NCBI GenBank assembly: GCA_011037195.1
Contig: JAAEAF010014530.1
Span: forward strand, 1-64,000
Reading direction: 5' to 3'
From: Triatoma infestans
Taxonomy: Eukaryota; Arthropoda; Insecta; Hemiptera; Reduviidae
Length of the DNA stretch: 64,000 nt
The position numbers and the translations under genes were made by a program. Shown here piece after piece: positions 1 to 10,579 of this stretch. The stretch's first letter is position 1, and the number at the start of each line of letters is the position of its first letter. Under the pieces are notes generated by a model. That model did no database searches. It had not been told where the DNA came from and saw nothing but the letters and a program-made list of their open reading frames with translations.

Positions 1-6
1 TTACCT

Positions 7-102
7 TAATTTTGTCATTAAGATATGTATTAATTTTGTCATTAAGCTATGTATTAATTTTGTCATTAAGCTATGTATTAATTTTGTCATTAAGCTATGT
101 AT
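7..102. repeat. 24-bp tandem repeat, 4 units
   Basis: Four consecutive 24-bp units of the form TAATTTTGTCATTAAGCTATGTAT start at 7, 31, 55 and 79; the first differs by one base. Because 24 is a multiple of three the array is open and reads as an artificial 8-residue repeat. I regard it as a minisatellite at the window edge, not a gene. The array may continue to the left of the window. Confidence 0.9.
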
Positions 103-604
103 TAATTATTATTATTATTGTAGTTTTTTTAAACTGTAAAGTTGTTAATTATATACCTTATTACATACTACTATTGACGAGGAAGTGTGAGCGTAAAAAA
201 GTCTGCGCGGGAGCCCGCATGGAGCCATTGCTAGTGCAGACGTTGGAGGTAGTAGAAAATTCTGGGAAAGGCTCCCTCTAAATTGCCATTACAAAATATT
301 TGATGGTTCTTCTCTATATAAACTTAATGACTGAAATGAAATCGAAAAAAAATCGAATGACCAAAAGTATAAATTTTACGAATGGTTTTTTTTTTCTCTC
401 TTTTTTGAAAATTTTCCACAATTTTCTCAATAGAAAAATCAGCTGGTTCTATAAACATGATATAGCAAGTCTAAATATATAATGACCTAACACTTCCGAT
501 GGATTTTTTTTTTTTTTTTTTTACAAGAAAACTATTTGATGGATTCTGAGGAAACTTGGTCGTAATAATTATAGTGAACTTTCTACCGGTTACACTTTTA
601 ACAT

Positions 605-900
605 TTCTCTTCTCTACGTAATGGAGCCCACATGCCATCTATCGTTTGTAGAGGAAGAAACACCAATCCATCTTATCACAGGGTTGTTGCATGGATTGTT
701 GTGGAAATTAGGTTCAGGACTGTTGGTCAGAACAGATTGTCTGTGGAAGAGCTTAGGTTATTTTCCTTTAAAGTTATATTCCGATTTATTGGGACTGCGG
801 TGAATCTTAAGATGGATTAAACCTTGGACAGCATTAGGTTTGTTTTTTTCCTTTTCTTTGGTGTAGTTATATGGGCCTAATGGGGCTTTCAGATACCATA
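605..900 (+). pseudogene. 3' tail of an I-type (RNase H-bearing) LINE, degenerate
   Basis: The translation keeps pieces of the C-terminal region that is better preserved in the copies at 17125-17740, 20148-20760 and 53833-54345 (EEETPIHLI, then a stretch ending in VNL, then the 3' untranslated text GTAGCTATATGGGCC-like). The zinc-knuckle cysteines are lost and the frame is broken. This is a short, 5'-truncated, dead non-LTR retrotransposon fragment. It lies 360 bases upstream of the pacifastin exons, so it may sit in an intron of that gene. Confidence 0.7.
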
Positions 901-1267
901 TTGTTTGGACTCCCTGCCTCCCCCAAAGACGTTAATAATATTAATGTTTCTGACAACACACACTACATCGACTTACTACCCCAACTCAGCGTGTATGCGT
1001 CAGGTTCAGTAAGTGGCATAATTATTAAAATTGCAAGACAAACTTGCTGCAATATTAACTTTTTGAAATTAAAAAAAAAGGTCAAGCACTATAATATTAA
1101 AGACAACAATATTACAATACTAAAAATTATAATATTAAAGACAATGAGTTACAGTAAGAAAAAGTTTTGTGAATATATCTCGTCAGATTTATTTTTTTAA
1201 TAAGAAATTTGCTGATTTTCATGATATCTATATTATTGATTTGTTTGTGTATATTATTACTTTTCAG

Positions 1268-1315
1268 CAGAGGAAGAAGAATCCGAAGTATCATCACTGC
1301 AGGAATTAGAAAAAA
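1268..1315 (+). CDS. Penultimate coding exon of a pacifastin-like protease inhibitor gene
   Basis: A pyrimidine-rich acceptor ending TTTTCAG (1261-1267) precedes 48 nt, and a good donor GTAAGT starts at 1316. Read with one base supplied from an upstream exon, the exon encodes an acidic linker (EEEESEVSSLQELEK). Both bounding introns are phase 1, so the exon is symmetric and removable without frame change, as is common for small modular secreted proteins. The last base of the exon and the first two of the next exon make the Asn codon directly before the first Cys of the inhibitor domain. A second AG at 1270 could be used instead and would shift the frame. Upstream exons with a signal peptide are not visible in the window; they would lie further 5'. 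Confidence 0.65.
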
Positions 1316-1925
1316 GTAAGTTCGATTTTAATTAAAATTTCTTCTTTGTTTGAACTCTTTTGAACCAAAGAGACTGTTATAATTTAATAGGTATAATGTA
1401 CATTTTGGTTATATTTGTTATTTACGGAGAGTTTAGGAGATAGTCGTAAGTTAGTTTCACTCATGAACTTGGTAGTGGACATATTTCGGGTTGATCGGGA
1501 GAAAAACGTAGGTTGAATAAAGTTAGACTAACTGAATATTGTTTGTATTAAATGCGGATAATAATAGTGTGAGAAGAGATTGACAGATTAACTGGCAGAG
1601 TGACGGTGTGAATATGAAATACGTTGATCGATAATGGCTGGACGTGGACTTAAATAAGAGAGAGATAGTGAATGGTCAGACACCCTTTATTACAGGCGGC
1701 TGGACTAGCCCCTATTTTCTTTAATTTCTCCTTACAGTACCCAGATGTGCTTTCTAGTTTAGCCTCTCTACAAGCTTGACTTAGGTAGAAATGCATTTGC
1801 CACCTCTAAGGGCTTGAGCTAGATAGCCAAAGTAGTGAAATGATGTGCAAAGTGATTAAATTAGATCCCTGAACACTGATTAGAATTGTATTTATTGTAT
1901 AATAATTATTATAAAATATTTTCAG

Positions 1926-2047
1926 ATTGTGAAATTGGTACAACTGTTAAACTGGACTGTAATATCTGTTATTGCACTGCTATGGGTTTTGCGTGTACAA
2001 AAAGATTATGCCATGGACATGAAATGTCTGTAATTGTTGAAGAATAA
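1926..2047 (+). CDS. Terminal exon with a pacifastin (light-chain) inhibitor domain
   Basis: After the acceptor TTTTCAG the exon reads CEIGTTVKLDCNICYC, TAMGFACTKRLC, then 10 residues to a TAA at 2045. The spacing C-x9-C-N-x-C-x-C-x6-C-T-x3-C has the six cysteines in the order typical of pacifastin domains, which are ~35-residue arthropod serine-protease inhibitors with three disulphides. In locust family members the residue just after Cys-Thr is the P1 position. Here it is Lys (followed by Arg), which would predict inhibition of trypsin-like enzymes; this is inference. The intron from 1316 to 1925 is 610 nt, phase 1, GT-AG. An AATAAA overlaps the stop (2043-2048) and another lies at about 2115, both usable as polyadenylation signals. 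The protein would be secreted if upstream exons carry a signal peptide. No frameshift or stop interrupts the domain, so this looks like a live host gene tail. Confidence 0.8.
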
Positions 2048-2394
2048 AAGTTTAATATGTTAAAAATGTTATTCTAAAATTATAATATATATTATTTATG
2101 TAAAAATGGTTCTTTAATAAATTATTTTAATGGAAAATAATTTGTTAATTTTTTAATGATTGTATAAAACTCATTGATGCAATTTGTCCATTATGGATTT
2201 TTCTCTTTATTTATTAAAAAAAATTAATTAGTACTAATTGTTACTGTAAAATTAATTATCAATAAAAACAAAGAACCCACCGTTTTTATTCAGTTGAGTA
2301 TTATTGTTTTTGAATTGTTATAAGATACGGATTACCCAAACTTCTGTTCCTTGGTTAGAACTTGATTAGCACTAGCTGAACGCACCAGTCGTAG

Positions 2395-2875
2395 CGTACA
2401 CGATTTAGTATAGTTTTTTGTCCGCAAGGGGTATCTGTTGCATCCAGTTACTTGGAGAATAGCTACCCCACAGGTTACCACAGCTCAGTACTCCGTGCAC
2501 TTCATCCCAACAGTACACAATATGGTTAAGCTACATACACGCTACACTTCACACACAAGGACAAACACAGTACACAAACTAGAATCTCCGTCCCTAGTTA
2601 ATTGGCGAAAGCCAAGGAGAAGTAAGGGATAAGCTCAGTGGTAGCGCGCTGGACTAGCAACGCCGAGGTCCCGGGCTCGAATCCAGCATGCTGCCTTTAC
2701 AGACTCGTAGAAGCCTCTACAACTCACTGTCCGGTGATGAGCAGTGTTGTCTTTAGCTTAGAGAATGCTGCTTGGAAGACGGCTATGCATTGGCTATAGC
2801 TCCGGGGGGCACAATGGATCTTTCAGGTCGCAGTGCAATAATCCCCTACAACAATCTAAATCTAAATCTAGTATA
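2395..2875 (+). repeat. SINE family A, long form with tRNA-like promoter
   Basis: At 2630-2690 the DNA resembles a tRNA gene 5' half: an A-box-like AAGCTCAGTGG and a B-box-like GGGCTCGAATCC about 35 bases later, the internal promoter pair of RNA polymerase III. The body follows (CTCTACAACTCACTGTCCGG, then CAGTGCAATAATCCCCTAC). A block of ~230 bp upstream of the tRNA part (2395-2629) is shared with the copy at 45861-46935 in the same order, so it belongs to this repeat or to an element that captured it. Other copies (30748, 34985, 57391) lack that block. Confidence 0.75.
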
Positions 2876-3455
2876 GTTTGCGTCACACTGAATAGGTAGA
2901 AACATGAAAATTGGATAAAAAAAAAAAAAAAAAATTCTCTACTACACAAACATTATAAACCAAAAGACTCTGTCGATGGTGGAAAATCTGTAACTGGTTA
3001 GTAAGTATTAAACCTAGATTGCCAATCCTTGGGTCGAATAAAGCTGATTTAAAATAATTTTAACTCGATAATTTTTCTACTTTTTTTTTTTCTTAACTTA
3101 AATATCATTTTTATTATTTATATTTAAGATATGTAAAGAAGATTAAGTACCAATAAAGGGAATACATTTTTGTTTAGTCACAGTCATGATTACACAAGAA
3201 ATAGCAATTAAAATGGGGTGCCATTTGTCAGCCCGACAAAAGAGTTATTACGAACGACAAATCTAAGACGAGGAACGACAGAAAAATATCAAAAATAACA
3301 TATCCCTAGAACGACAAATTTAATAATTTATTAAGCATGAGAAAAATAAGATATAATGGCAAACATATTTAAATTAACGTATTTATAAAAAATGTAGTCC
3401 AACAATAGCGATGTGCATTTGCACTTTTTTTTTTTGGAGGAGCGCCGTTGCACTG
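2876..3455. other. AT-rich spacer
   Basis: I see only A/T runs and no open frame, splice-flanked exon or recognisable repeat in this stretch. Confidence 0.5.
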
Positions 3456-3459
3456 CGAC

Positions 3460-4000
3460 CTTTACGATCTATTGTGCGCGGTCTATTGAAATCCGCGATC
3501 TATTGAAATCCATAAGAACGCGGAGTTTGCTCTTACTAAGGCTTATAATTTTCCAAGCAGATCTTGGCCTGCTTGGTCCGAGGAGGGAATTCAAGAGTTG
3601 AGACCTCTTTACCTCTTCCTCCTTCCTAGGTTCTTCCATGAAAAATTGATCGCTGACCCACCAGAGGGTGACTTTATTCCCCCTGCCTAGGTCATTAAGT
3701 TTACTTAGGCATTCCCAAACCATTTTAGAGCTGAAGATAAGAGCGCGCAATACTGTAATGGCTTCCTGGCCTGCTGGAAAGGATTACAATCTCCTGATTC
3801 CTATATCCTATATCAAGCTTGAATTGAACGCATTTTCCAATTGAGTATATCACCACATGAAATTTGCTGGGAAATTCACCCAAGGATTCTGAGTGCTTGG
3901 TCCTTAGAACAACCCACCCGTCCCAGTCTTCTCGAGAGTCTTAGACCCGTCCATTTGAGAGTGTTAGACCACGTACCATTTAATGGCATATTCCTTGATG
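3460..4000 (-). pseudogene. RNase H domain remnant of a non-LTR retrotransposon
   Basis: On the minus strand, pieces in changing frames follow the order of a ribonuclease H domain as found in I-type LINEs. First comes MDGSKTLEKTGTGG (first catalytic Asp region, near 3955), then GYRNQEIVILS followed by a broken SDSQ-like motif (near 3800), then SKMVWECLSKLND and NKVTLWWV (3650-3735), where WVPGH would be expected. The last part diverges after WWV. At least three frameshifts are needed to read it, so it is dead. The wording differs from the RNase H fragments at 18615 and 19890, so it comes from another LINE lineage. Confidence 0.6.
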
Positions 4001-4179
4001 CCCATTAGAGCGGATGGGCTCCACTCTTTTTTACTGCCTAGCTTCAAAGAAAAATTCTATATCAGCTTCTAATGAAGCTGTATTTCTTAATCCACTATCT
4101 CTAGGGAGCATCCAGATAAGGGCGTCCGAAGGATGAGATGACCACTCACTAACGCCCCCCATCCCCACTCCTGCATTCG

Positions 4180-5230
4180 TACATAGATTACGTTATTTTA
4201 TTTTTATCACATGCATTTTACTTGCTTTTATTCTGCATTTTTTTATAACATTTTTGTTGTCATAATACTGATAATAGTATAAATGAATAAATAATGCAAC
4301 AAATATTTGGGTACAATGACAAGAAAAATTTTGATAAATGTTAAAAATTGAATTTATTTATGTATTTTTTATTTTTACTTCCACCCTATGGGCCTTATGT
4401 TTTTATTTAATTATAAAAGTCAATTAAAAATATGAATTATTTTAATAATTCTGGCATAATCACCAATTAAATTATGTTTAGGGATATGTTGTGGAAGAAC
4501 GTTTACAGATTTTACTATTTGAATGATGTGAATATTATAAAGAATTATGTTTCATTAGACATCAGATACTATCATCGGATGCAGTGTGTGTGAAACTTTT
4601 ATGATGCTGTTTCCATATACAGTTTTAGTAAACACCTACAAAGATGAGTGAACATCCAGAACTAAAGAACGAAGAAAAAATAAGAATGGAATGACGGACA
4701 TAATCTCAGATATATATATGAAATATAAATCGGAATATTTGCGTAAGAAAAGTGGTAGGAGGCCATAACCTGCTGAAATTAAATTGCCTACGGCTTTTCC
4801 TTCCTGCAGTTTCCATTCCTTTATCACTTCTTCAATTTCTTTATATCCTACTATATCAAAAAAGTTTGGTACATACTATTTCAATTATAAGTTAGAATAC
4901 AAACTCATAATCCAGATTTGGAGAAGGTGTTTTGTTTCACACAAACTCACATACCTACTTCTTGTTCTATCCTTAGTTAATGGGATTTCTATGATACACA
5001 TAAGCTGCATCCTTATAGTGCAGACAAACTACTATTCAATTGGTACACTCCTTTACTAATAAATGAAATGGCTAAGTTACTAATGCTATACTAAAAACCT
5101 AATACATGAATGACTAAAAAGAAAAACCTTGCTTCCAAATACAATTATTTATTCAGTGTAAAATAACAATTTTACATAATCAAGTTTAGGAATTTAGTTT
5201 ACCATGATCACAAATGGGTGCAAAAAAAAG
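4180..5230. other. AT-rich region, nothing recognised
   Basis: Long A/T-rich text with scattered short open stretches below 95 codons. I see no domain, splice-flanked exon or repeat that recurs elsewhere in the window. Confidence 0.4.
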
Positions 5231-5235
5231 GAGAA

Positions 5236-5300
5236 AATCTGATGTGAAACACTCAAACTACTTTACTGTAATTATTATAAATCTAATTGACAAAGTCTCC
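5236..5300. repeat. Terminal fragment of M1 element
   Basis: The text AATCTGATGTGAAACACTC followed by a degraded CACAACTTT and TCTAATTGACAAAG-like sequence matches the M1 terminus seen at 26282 and 50797. Only this end is preserved. Confidence 0.55.
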
Positions 5301-5317
5301 TTAAACATGGAATGCTT

Positions 5318-5545
5318 ATATAATTGGATCTGATCAAAGAGAGTGAGACACAAAATTTGAGAGTCTCACTCACTACTTAGGCCACAAACTAGAGTGAGAG
5401 ACTCTCTGTTTGAATACAGCTGCGTTAGCCATGCATGGGGACTGTTTTTCAACAGTTTATACAGCAGTCACAACGCGTCAACAATCATCTACTAACTTGC
5501 TTTTTACTCAGTCTAAATCTCTCACTACTATTTTGTGTGTACATA
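5318..5545 (+). mobile_element. LTR family L1, partial and degraded, plus orientation
   Basis: GGATCTGATCAAAGAGAG, ACTAGAGTGAGAGACTC, TTTGAATACAGCTGCGTTAGCC and CAGCAGTCACAACGCGTCAA appear in the same order as in the better preserved L1 LTRs at 45938-46565 and 54923-55295 (those are on the minus strand). The TTGAATACAG stretch corresponds to the TATA-like segment (TTTAAACAC/TTTAAATAC) of the others. Both ends are eroded. Confidence 0.55.
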
Positions 5546-7445
5546 TATATATAGAGAGACGATCAAAACAAAAACATAAATTAAATCTTCACCGGAAACT
5601 ATGAATGAAATCAGTAAATAAACAAAATAGCTAAAATAAAAAACAAAAATTAATTCTTTACCAAAATTTATCAATAACACTAGTACTATACTGTGTTAAG
5701 AATAAATAAGAAAAATGAAATAACAATCAGTAATTAAATTCTTGTACCAGAAATTTCCCAATACTGTCATGCGTGCTTGCAATAACTTATTAAATCGTCC
5801 TATTTACTGGAGTTTAAACGCTTTTTAAATTCTATTGTTGTTAATGATGATTTATGCAAATACCTTATCCTAAACTCAGTCAAAAAAGGGGACATTTACT
5901 ACAAAATGATAAACATCCTCTTCCCCTTTATAATTACAAAACTGAACACAACTTAATTTCTTGTTTAAACTTATTTTTATTTAAGTTCAACAGCTCACAT
6001 CTTATCTTAAATATCCAACTGACAATGGATATGCCCACTTCCCTGTAAACATAGTCATTAGTATTGGATTCTAATTGTTTGTACTATAAATGATGTTCAC
6101 TATTGAACTTCATTAAATGATACTTAGCATTTAATTTCTCCATAATTTTTTATTATTATAGTATCCACTTTTATCTGGTTGGTTGTTCACTAAACTTATT
6201 AAATTTACATCGTACGTGGAAGATCATTTTTCCCATTTGTTATACCAGAACAAATTCTATTTCATACACAATTATATTTACTAAAAATTTAGTTAGGCTT
6301 GCATTACATTATAAATATGGATTATGGATTATGCATTCTTTTACCTGACAGCAATGAAAAAGGATGTAATAACATGAATAAGACATAATTTATGTTTCCA
6401 ATAAGTTTTCAAATGAATATGTCAACTGTTTAAATAGCAGTTTAATTAACAGATATTCTTTAAAATAACTCGCACCCTCCCTATTAATGTTTCAATGATA
6501 AAAATATACCACAACTGGCAAACAAACATTGCTGTCCTAGTTTTAAAGTTTTATTTAAAAAAAAAAAAAAAAAACGGTGTTTTTATTAAACAAAGAGAAA
6601 ACAATGTTGTGTGGGGAAAATGAACAAGAATGGTTAGTTAGTGATGGTAAACAACAGAGAGCTGGTATTCTGATAAACTGGTACTAAAGAGCTTTCAATA
6701 TTGGTGAGTTAGGCTGGCGAAAGAGAGTGGTGAATTGTAATACGTCCAACATTTCTAGCCACCCAATCCTATACTAACCGGACCAAAACCATGACGTCTA
6801 TACTAAATTGAGGAAAAGGGCCAAAGGAAGGCATAAATAGGATGGGAGGTGTGGTGATTCAGATTTACATGTAAATTGGCAATGATAAAGGATAAAGGGT
6901 GAGGAATGGGTGCACAACTCTTCTGTGGTAACTATATGCCGCTAGTAACTGCTTTCAACTAGCAATAACCAACCAATTGGCGTGGTCCTGTTTTTAACTC
7001 ACCTTTATAGCTAACATTAGGTAATACTTTCAGAAGGGAAAAATTTATAAAAAGAAATCTAATTTAAAAAAAAAAAGGTCCTAAAGAAGGTCCATTGCAA
7101 TGTGGACAAAATGTCGGTTTCTGGCAATCCAATGACGCGATCTCAACTCGGTAACTCAAATGTTTTTTCTAAAAAACAAGACTCTTAAAAAAAAAAAAAT
7201 TCAAAAAAGTAACTGTCACATTTTCTTTAAATTTGGAATTGGTACACAAAGTTAGGGTCCTAACAAAACTATAGCGGTGGTCGGGTTTATATTGTTTTCT
7301 ATCCAGAGGCAGGTAGAATGTGATTGATTACATTGTAGCCCACAAGACAGCGCTTTCATCCAACCGAATGCCAATCACAGATTACCCCCCCCCCTTGAAA
7401 CTCTCTAAAGTTCCTTTTTTAAAAAACAGTATCAAATAAAAAGAA
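5546..7445. other. AT-rich region, nothing recognised
   Basis: Homopolymer runs (for example 6555-6574) and short chance frames only. From about 7050 the text has a weak likeness to M1 interiors but I could not align it with confidence. Confidence 0.4.
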
Positions 7446-9780
7446 AAATCTGATGTGAAACACTCACATAGACAACCAACAACTCACTATCCTAGTTCTC
7501 CTAGACTTCTCCAAAGCATTTGACACTGTTGACCACCAAATTCTTCTCACTAAACTCCAATACCTCTCCCTGTCAAATAGCGCCACCCTTTCTATCCAAC
7601 CGATCCCAGTAGTTATCCCCGATAGCGACTCCTCTTATCCCCTTCCTCTTTCCCGTGGTGTGCCCCAGGAGCTCCTCTTTATCCCCAACCCTTTTTTCTG
7701 TATGTATTAATGACCTACCTTTATCCATTGTCCATTCCAGCTACCACCTTTATGCCGATGACTCCCGGATCTACCTCTCCTTTAAGCCCTCTGATCTTCA
7801 AGATTCAATAAACAAGCAGCAGGATGTTCTTAACAACATTAATACGTGGCCTGCAGCTAACATTACTTTCCTTTAACTCAGATAAATCTCAAGCCATCGT
7901 CATAGGTTCCCAATTCTTCATACATTGCACTGCTCACCATCACCACACTTTTCCTCGAAAACATCCTGATAAAATATTGCACTTCAGTAAAAAAAACTCA
8001 GAATCATCTTTAACCACAACCTTTCCTGGAAAAATCACATCTTCCACTTTACCCGCCGATCCATATTTATCCTCAGACAGTTCAACCTCACCGCCATCTC
8101 TTCCTAGCGAAGACCCGTCAACTCTTAGTGACCGCCCTTATATTCCCCCACTTTGACTATGTACGGGGGCCTCTCTGGTGATCTCGAGGCTAAACTTAAA
8201 CGTCTTATGAACTGCTTTATTCGTTTTATCCTCGGAATCCGTCCATTTTCCGTATCCATCGTCGCCAGTACTTCGTAGGCTCTTTTCTCTTCCAAGTTAT
8301 CCAATCACAAAGATCCTCCTATATCTTCCAAATTTTGAAATTCAAATCTTCTGTCTACTCCCGTAACACTCGCTCCCGTCCAAACGATCTTTATACACTC
8401 TCCTACCATACATACATCCGCTTTTGAAAAATCCTTTGTAATCCGTGCCACCCATCTATGGAATTCTGCTGGGGTCTTGTATAAAGGGATTTATTTTATA
8501 AGCGATATAATGGAGTAGAGGAATATGATTAGAACTAGATTGTGAGTTAGCAGCAGAAATTGTTAGACTGGTGGGTATGGGTGTGCATCCCGGATGTGTC
8601 CTAACTAATTAGAAACTGGTGCAAAGGACCATAGCTGTTGTACACCTTAAAAAAATAAAAAAATTATAATCCATGTAAATAACTAGGCCAGACTCACTAG
8701 GCAATCTTTTGCTCTGTGTTAGTGTTCCTAAGGGACTTATGTCCCGGAACAAGAATACAATTTTTCATTTCATTTTATACAACATTTTTCACACTCCAGT
8801 TGTCAAAATTGTAATTGACAAACTTTATAGCTAGTATAGACACCAAATTTAATGAAATTCCTCTGAGTTGGTCAAAATTCGTCGAAAACTGAAAAAAAAC
8901 TGTTCAGTAAGAGCGCACTTATGGCTTACTAATTTTCTTGAAACTTGGAATTTTGGCCATCTATTTATTTCTAATTAATTTTGTTTAGATGGTAGAATTG
9001 TATAATCAACTATGATAGTACTTTAGAGAAAAACATAATAACCCCACCCCTCACAGAAGCCTCTTAAATGATTTTCCCAGTAGAAATGTTATAAATAAAA
9101 GTTGTGGCTCATTATATATGTAGTTCATATTACTAGTTTAAAGAAAATCTTTGCGAGCCGTATTCATGAAAATATCAGAAAACTGAAAAATACATTTTAG
9201 TAAAAACGCACTTCCGGTCATATCCGATTTTTTTGAACCTCGAAATTTCAACATTATATTTAATTCTATTAATATTATTTAGATGACAGAATTGTATAGT
9301 AAACTGAAATAGCACTTTAGTAGGAAACCCACCCCCATCTTTTCCCAAAAAATGACGTTAAATGAATTTTTCCAGAGAAATGTTTCAAATAAAAGTTGTA
9401 GATTTTTGTATATGTGTAGTTGATATTACAAGTTTGAAAAAAATTGTCGAAGCCATATTTGAGAAAAGTGCAAGAAAGTGAAAAAAAAAAAAAGATTCAG
9501 TAAAGTGGTAATCCAGTTGAGGAATTTTGACAGATAACCTAATGTCAGATCCTATGGAGATACGTAAATGGAATATCAAGTTTGAACTTTCTACGATTTT
9601 TCGTTTTTGAGCTATGCTCTTTAAATACACACACACACACAGATCAGTTGCTAAAAACCATTTTTTTTTTTGGGCTCAGGGGACCTAAAAACCGATATTT
9701 CCGGTGATAAAACTCGATATCAAAAATTTGACACGATTACAATATTTCTTCTAACTAACAGTAAAAGAATGTAATAGTAA
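7446..9780 (-). mobile_element. M1 copy 1, split by the LINE at 7472-8776
   Basis: The outer M1 terminus (TCTGATGTGAAACACTCACA, 7450-7469) and the rest of the element (from ~8780, CAACATTTTTCACACTCC, to ~9775, AATTTGACACGATTACAATA) flank the LINE. Inside are the M1 modules, including an exact ACTTCCGGT at 9210-9218 and a CA microsatellite at 9631-9644 just before the GATCAGTTGCTAAAAACCA segment. Minus is used for the orientation in which the microsatellite precedes the modules in the copy at 49805-50797. No coding capacity is visible. Confidence 0.75.
7472..8776 (+). pseudogene. CR1/Jockey-like LINE, reverse-transcriptase 3' half, dead
   Basis: Reading across frames, the hallmark reverse-transcriptase blocks appear in order: LLDFSKAFDTVDHQILL (near 7498), a damaged GVPQ-x-SSLSPTLFS with ...INDLP (7655-7725), YADDSRIYLSF (7752-7785, the catalytic YADD box), SDKSQAIVIGS (7878-7910), a thumb segment (to 8150), and FVIRATHLWNSAG (8432-8470), the usual C-terminal signature of this group. 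Several frameshifts separate the blocks, and the region before block 2 is missing, so the copy is 5'-truncated. A 3' untranslated part runs to a CATTT-type tail near 8776. The element is inserted in the end of an M1 copy: M1 text stops at 7470 and resumes near 8780. Confidence 0.85.
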
Positions 9781-9943
9781 GAAATAGTCTGTGCTGTTAA
9801 TATTTCAAGTTTTAAGAAAATTGTTGAGAATCCTTTGGAGAGAGAATTCCATAATACTAGGAAATCTATTCTGTAAAGACGTGCTTAAAATCAACCAATT
9901 TTCATCAATTGTTGTGATGGTTGGTTCCGCATAGCTAGAAAGC

Positions 9944-10142
9944 ATCAGAGACATTTTCCATGGTAGCCTGCTTCATTTTGTGGTCATCGACCGGTTTATA
10001 CATGAGTGTATAAACTGAACTTGTTCTGTGCAAGTTCTGTGTTATCACACTGTCTGACAAACGCATCCTGAATATGGGCAAACGCCCGAAACCGGTCGAT
10101 GACCACAAAATGAAGCAGGCTACCACGGAAAATGTCTCTGAT
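9944..10142. repeat. Palindromic hammerhead-motif element (Penelope-like end pair)
   Basis: Two 54-nt arms (9944-9997 and 10089-10142) are reverse complements with one mismatch and are separated by 91 nt. The right arm carries the 3' half of the hammerhead-like motif described at 10064-10101. The left arm has only the part beginning GTCGATGACC on its own strand. The text CCTGCTTCATTTTGTGGTCA is shared with 22170-22200 and, inverted, 34611-34640. Inverted ends are a known feature of Penelope-like retroelements. Confidence 0.75.
10064..10101 (+). ncRNA. Hammerhead-ribozyme-like motif, core mutated
   Basis: Order: CATC (stem I), CTGAATA (core CUGANGA with G changed to T), one T, GGGCA-AA-CGCCC (stem II, one mismatch), GAAA (core), palindrome ACCGGT (stem III, sharing the final A of GAAA), C (cleavage position), GATG (stem I partner). 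Compared with the intact version at 22198-22235 the core change should kill activity. Confidence 0.55.
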
Positions 10143-10199
10143 AATTTCTTCAAAATTTGGAATACTAGCGGTTTTTTTTATACATTAAATATCACAGAC

Positions 10200-10500
10200 T
10201 TTTATTGAAAAGTCATTTTAAAAGGAAGTTTGTTTGCAGCTTTCTTAGATAGTTGTAGTTAATTTCTAGAAATTTAAAGAAAATCGCTGGAAGCATTATC
10301 AAGAAAATAAAGGGAAAAATTGAAAAAAAAAAAAAAAAAATGATTGGTGGACAAACCGCACTTCTACTTGATGGATTTTGACTGAAACATTCGGTGATAT
10401 TTGCGGCAGTGGAACCTAAACGGAAATTAAAAATCTATTTTAAAAATTTGACATGATCACAATATTCCCTCTTATATAGCAGGAAGAGAAACTAGAGATA
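10200..10500 (-). repeat. Diverged M1-like fragment
   Basis: CGCACTTCTACTTGATGGATTTTGAC and AAAATTTGACATGATCACAATATTCC follow the order of the M1 end in the same orientation as copy 1, but with much divergence. Confidence 0.45.
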
Positions 10501-10579
10501 ATGATGATAACAAAATGCAAATAGAGTAACTACTCTGTCTAAAATAATAATCCTTAAAGTTATTAAAGCATCTATTAGA

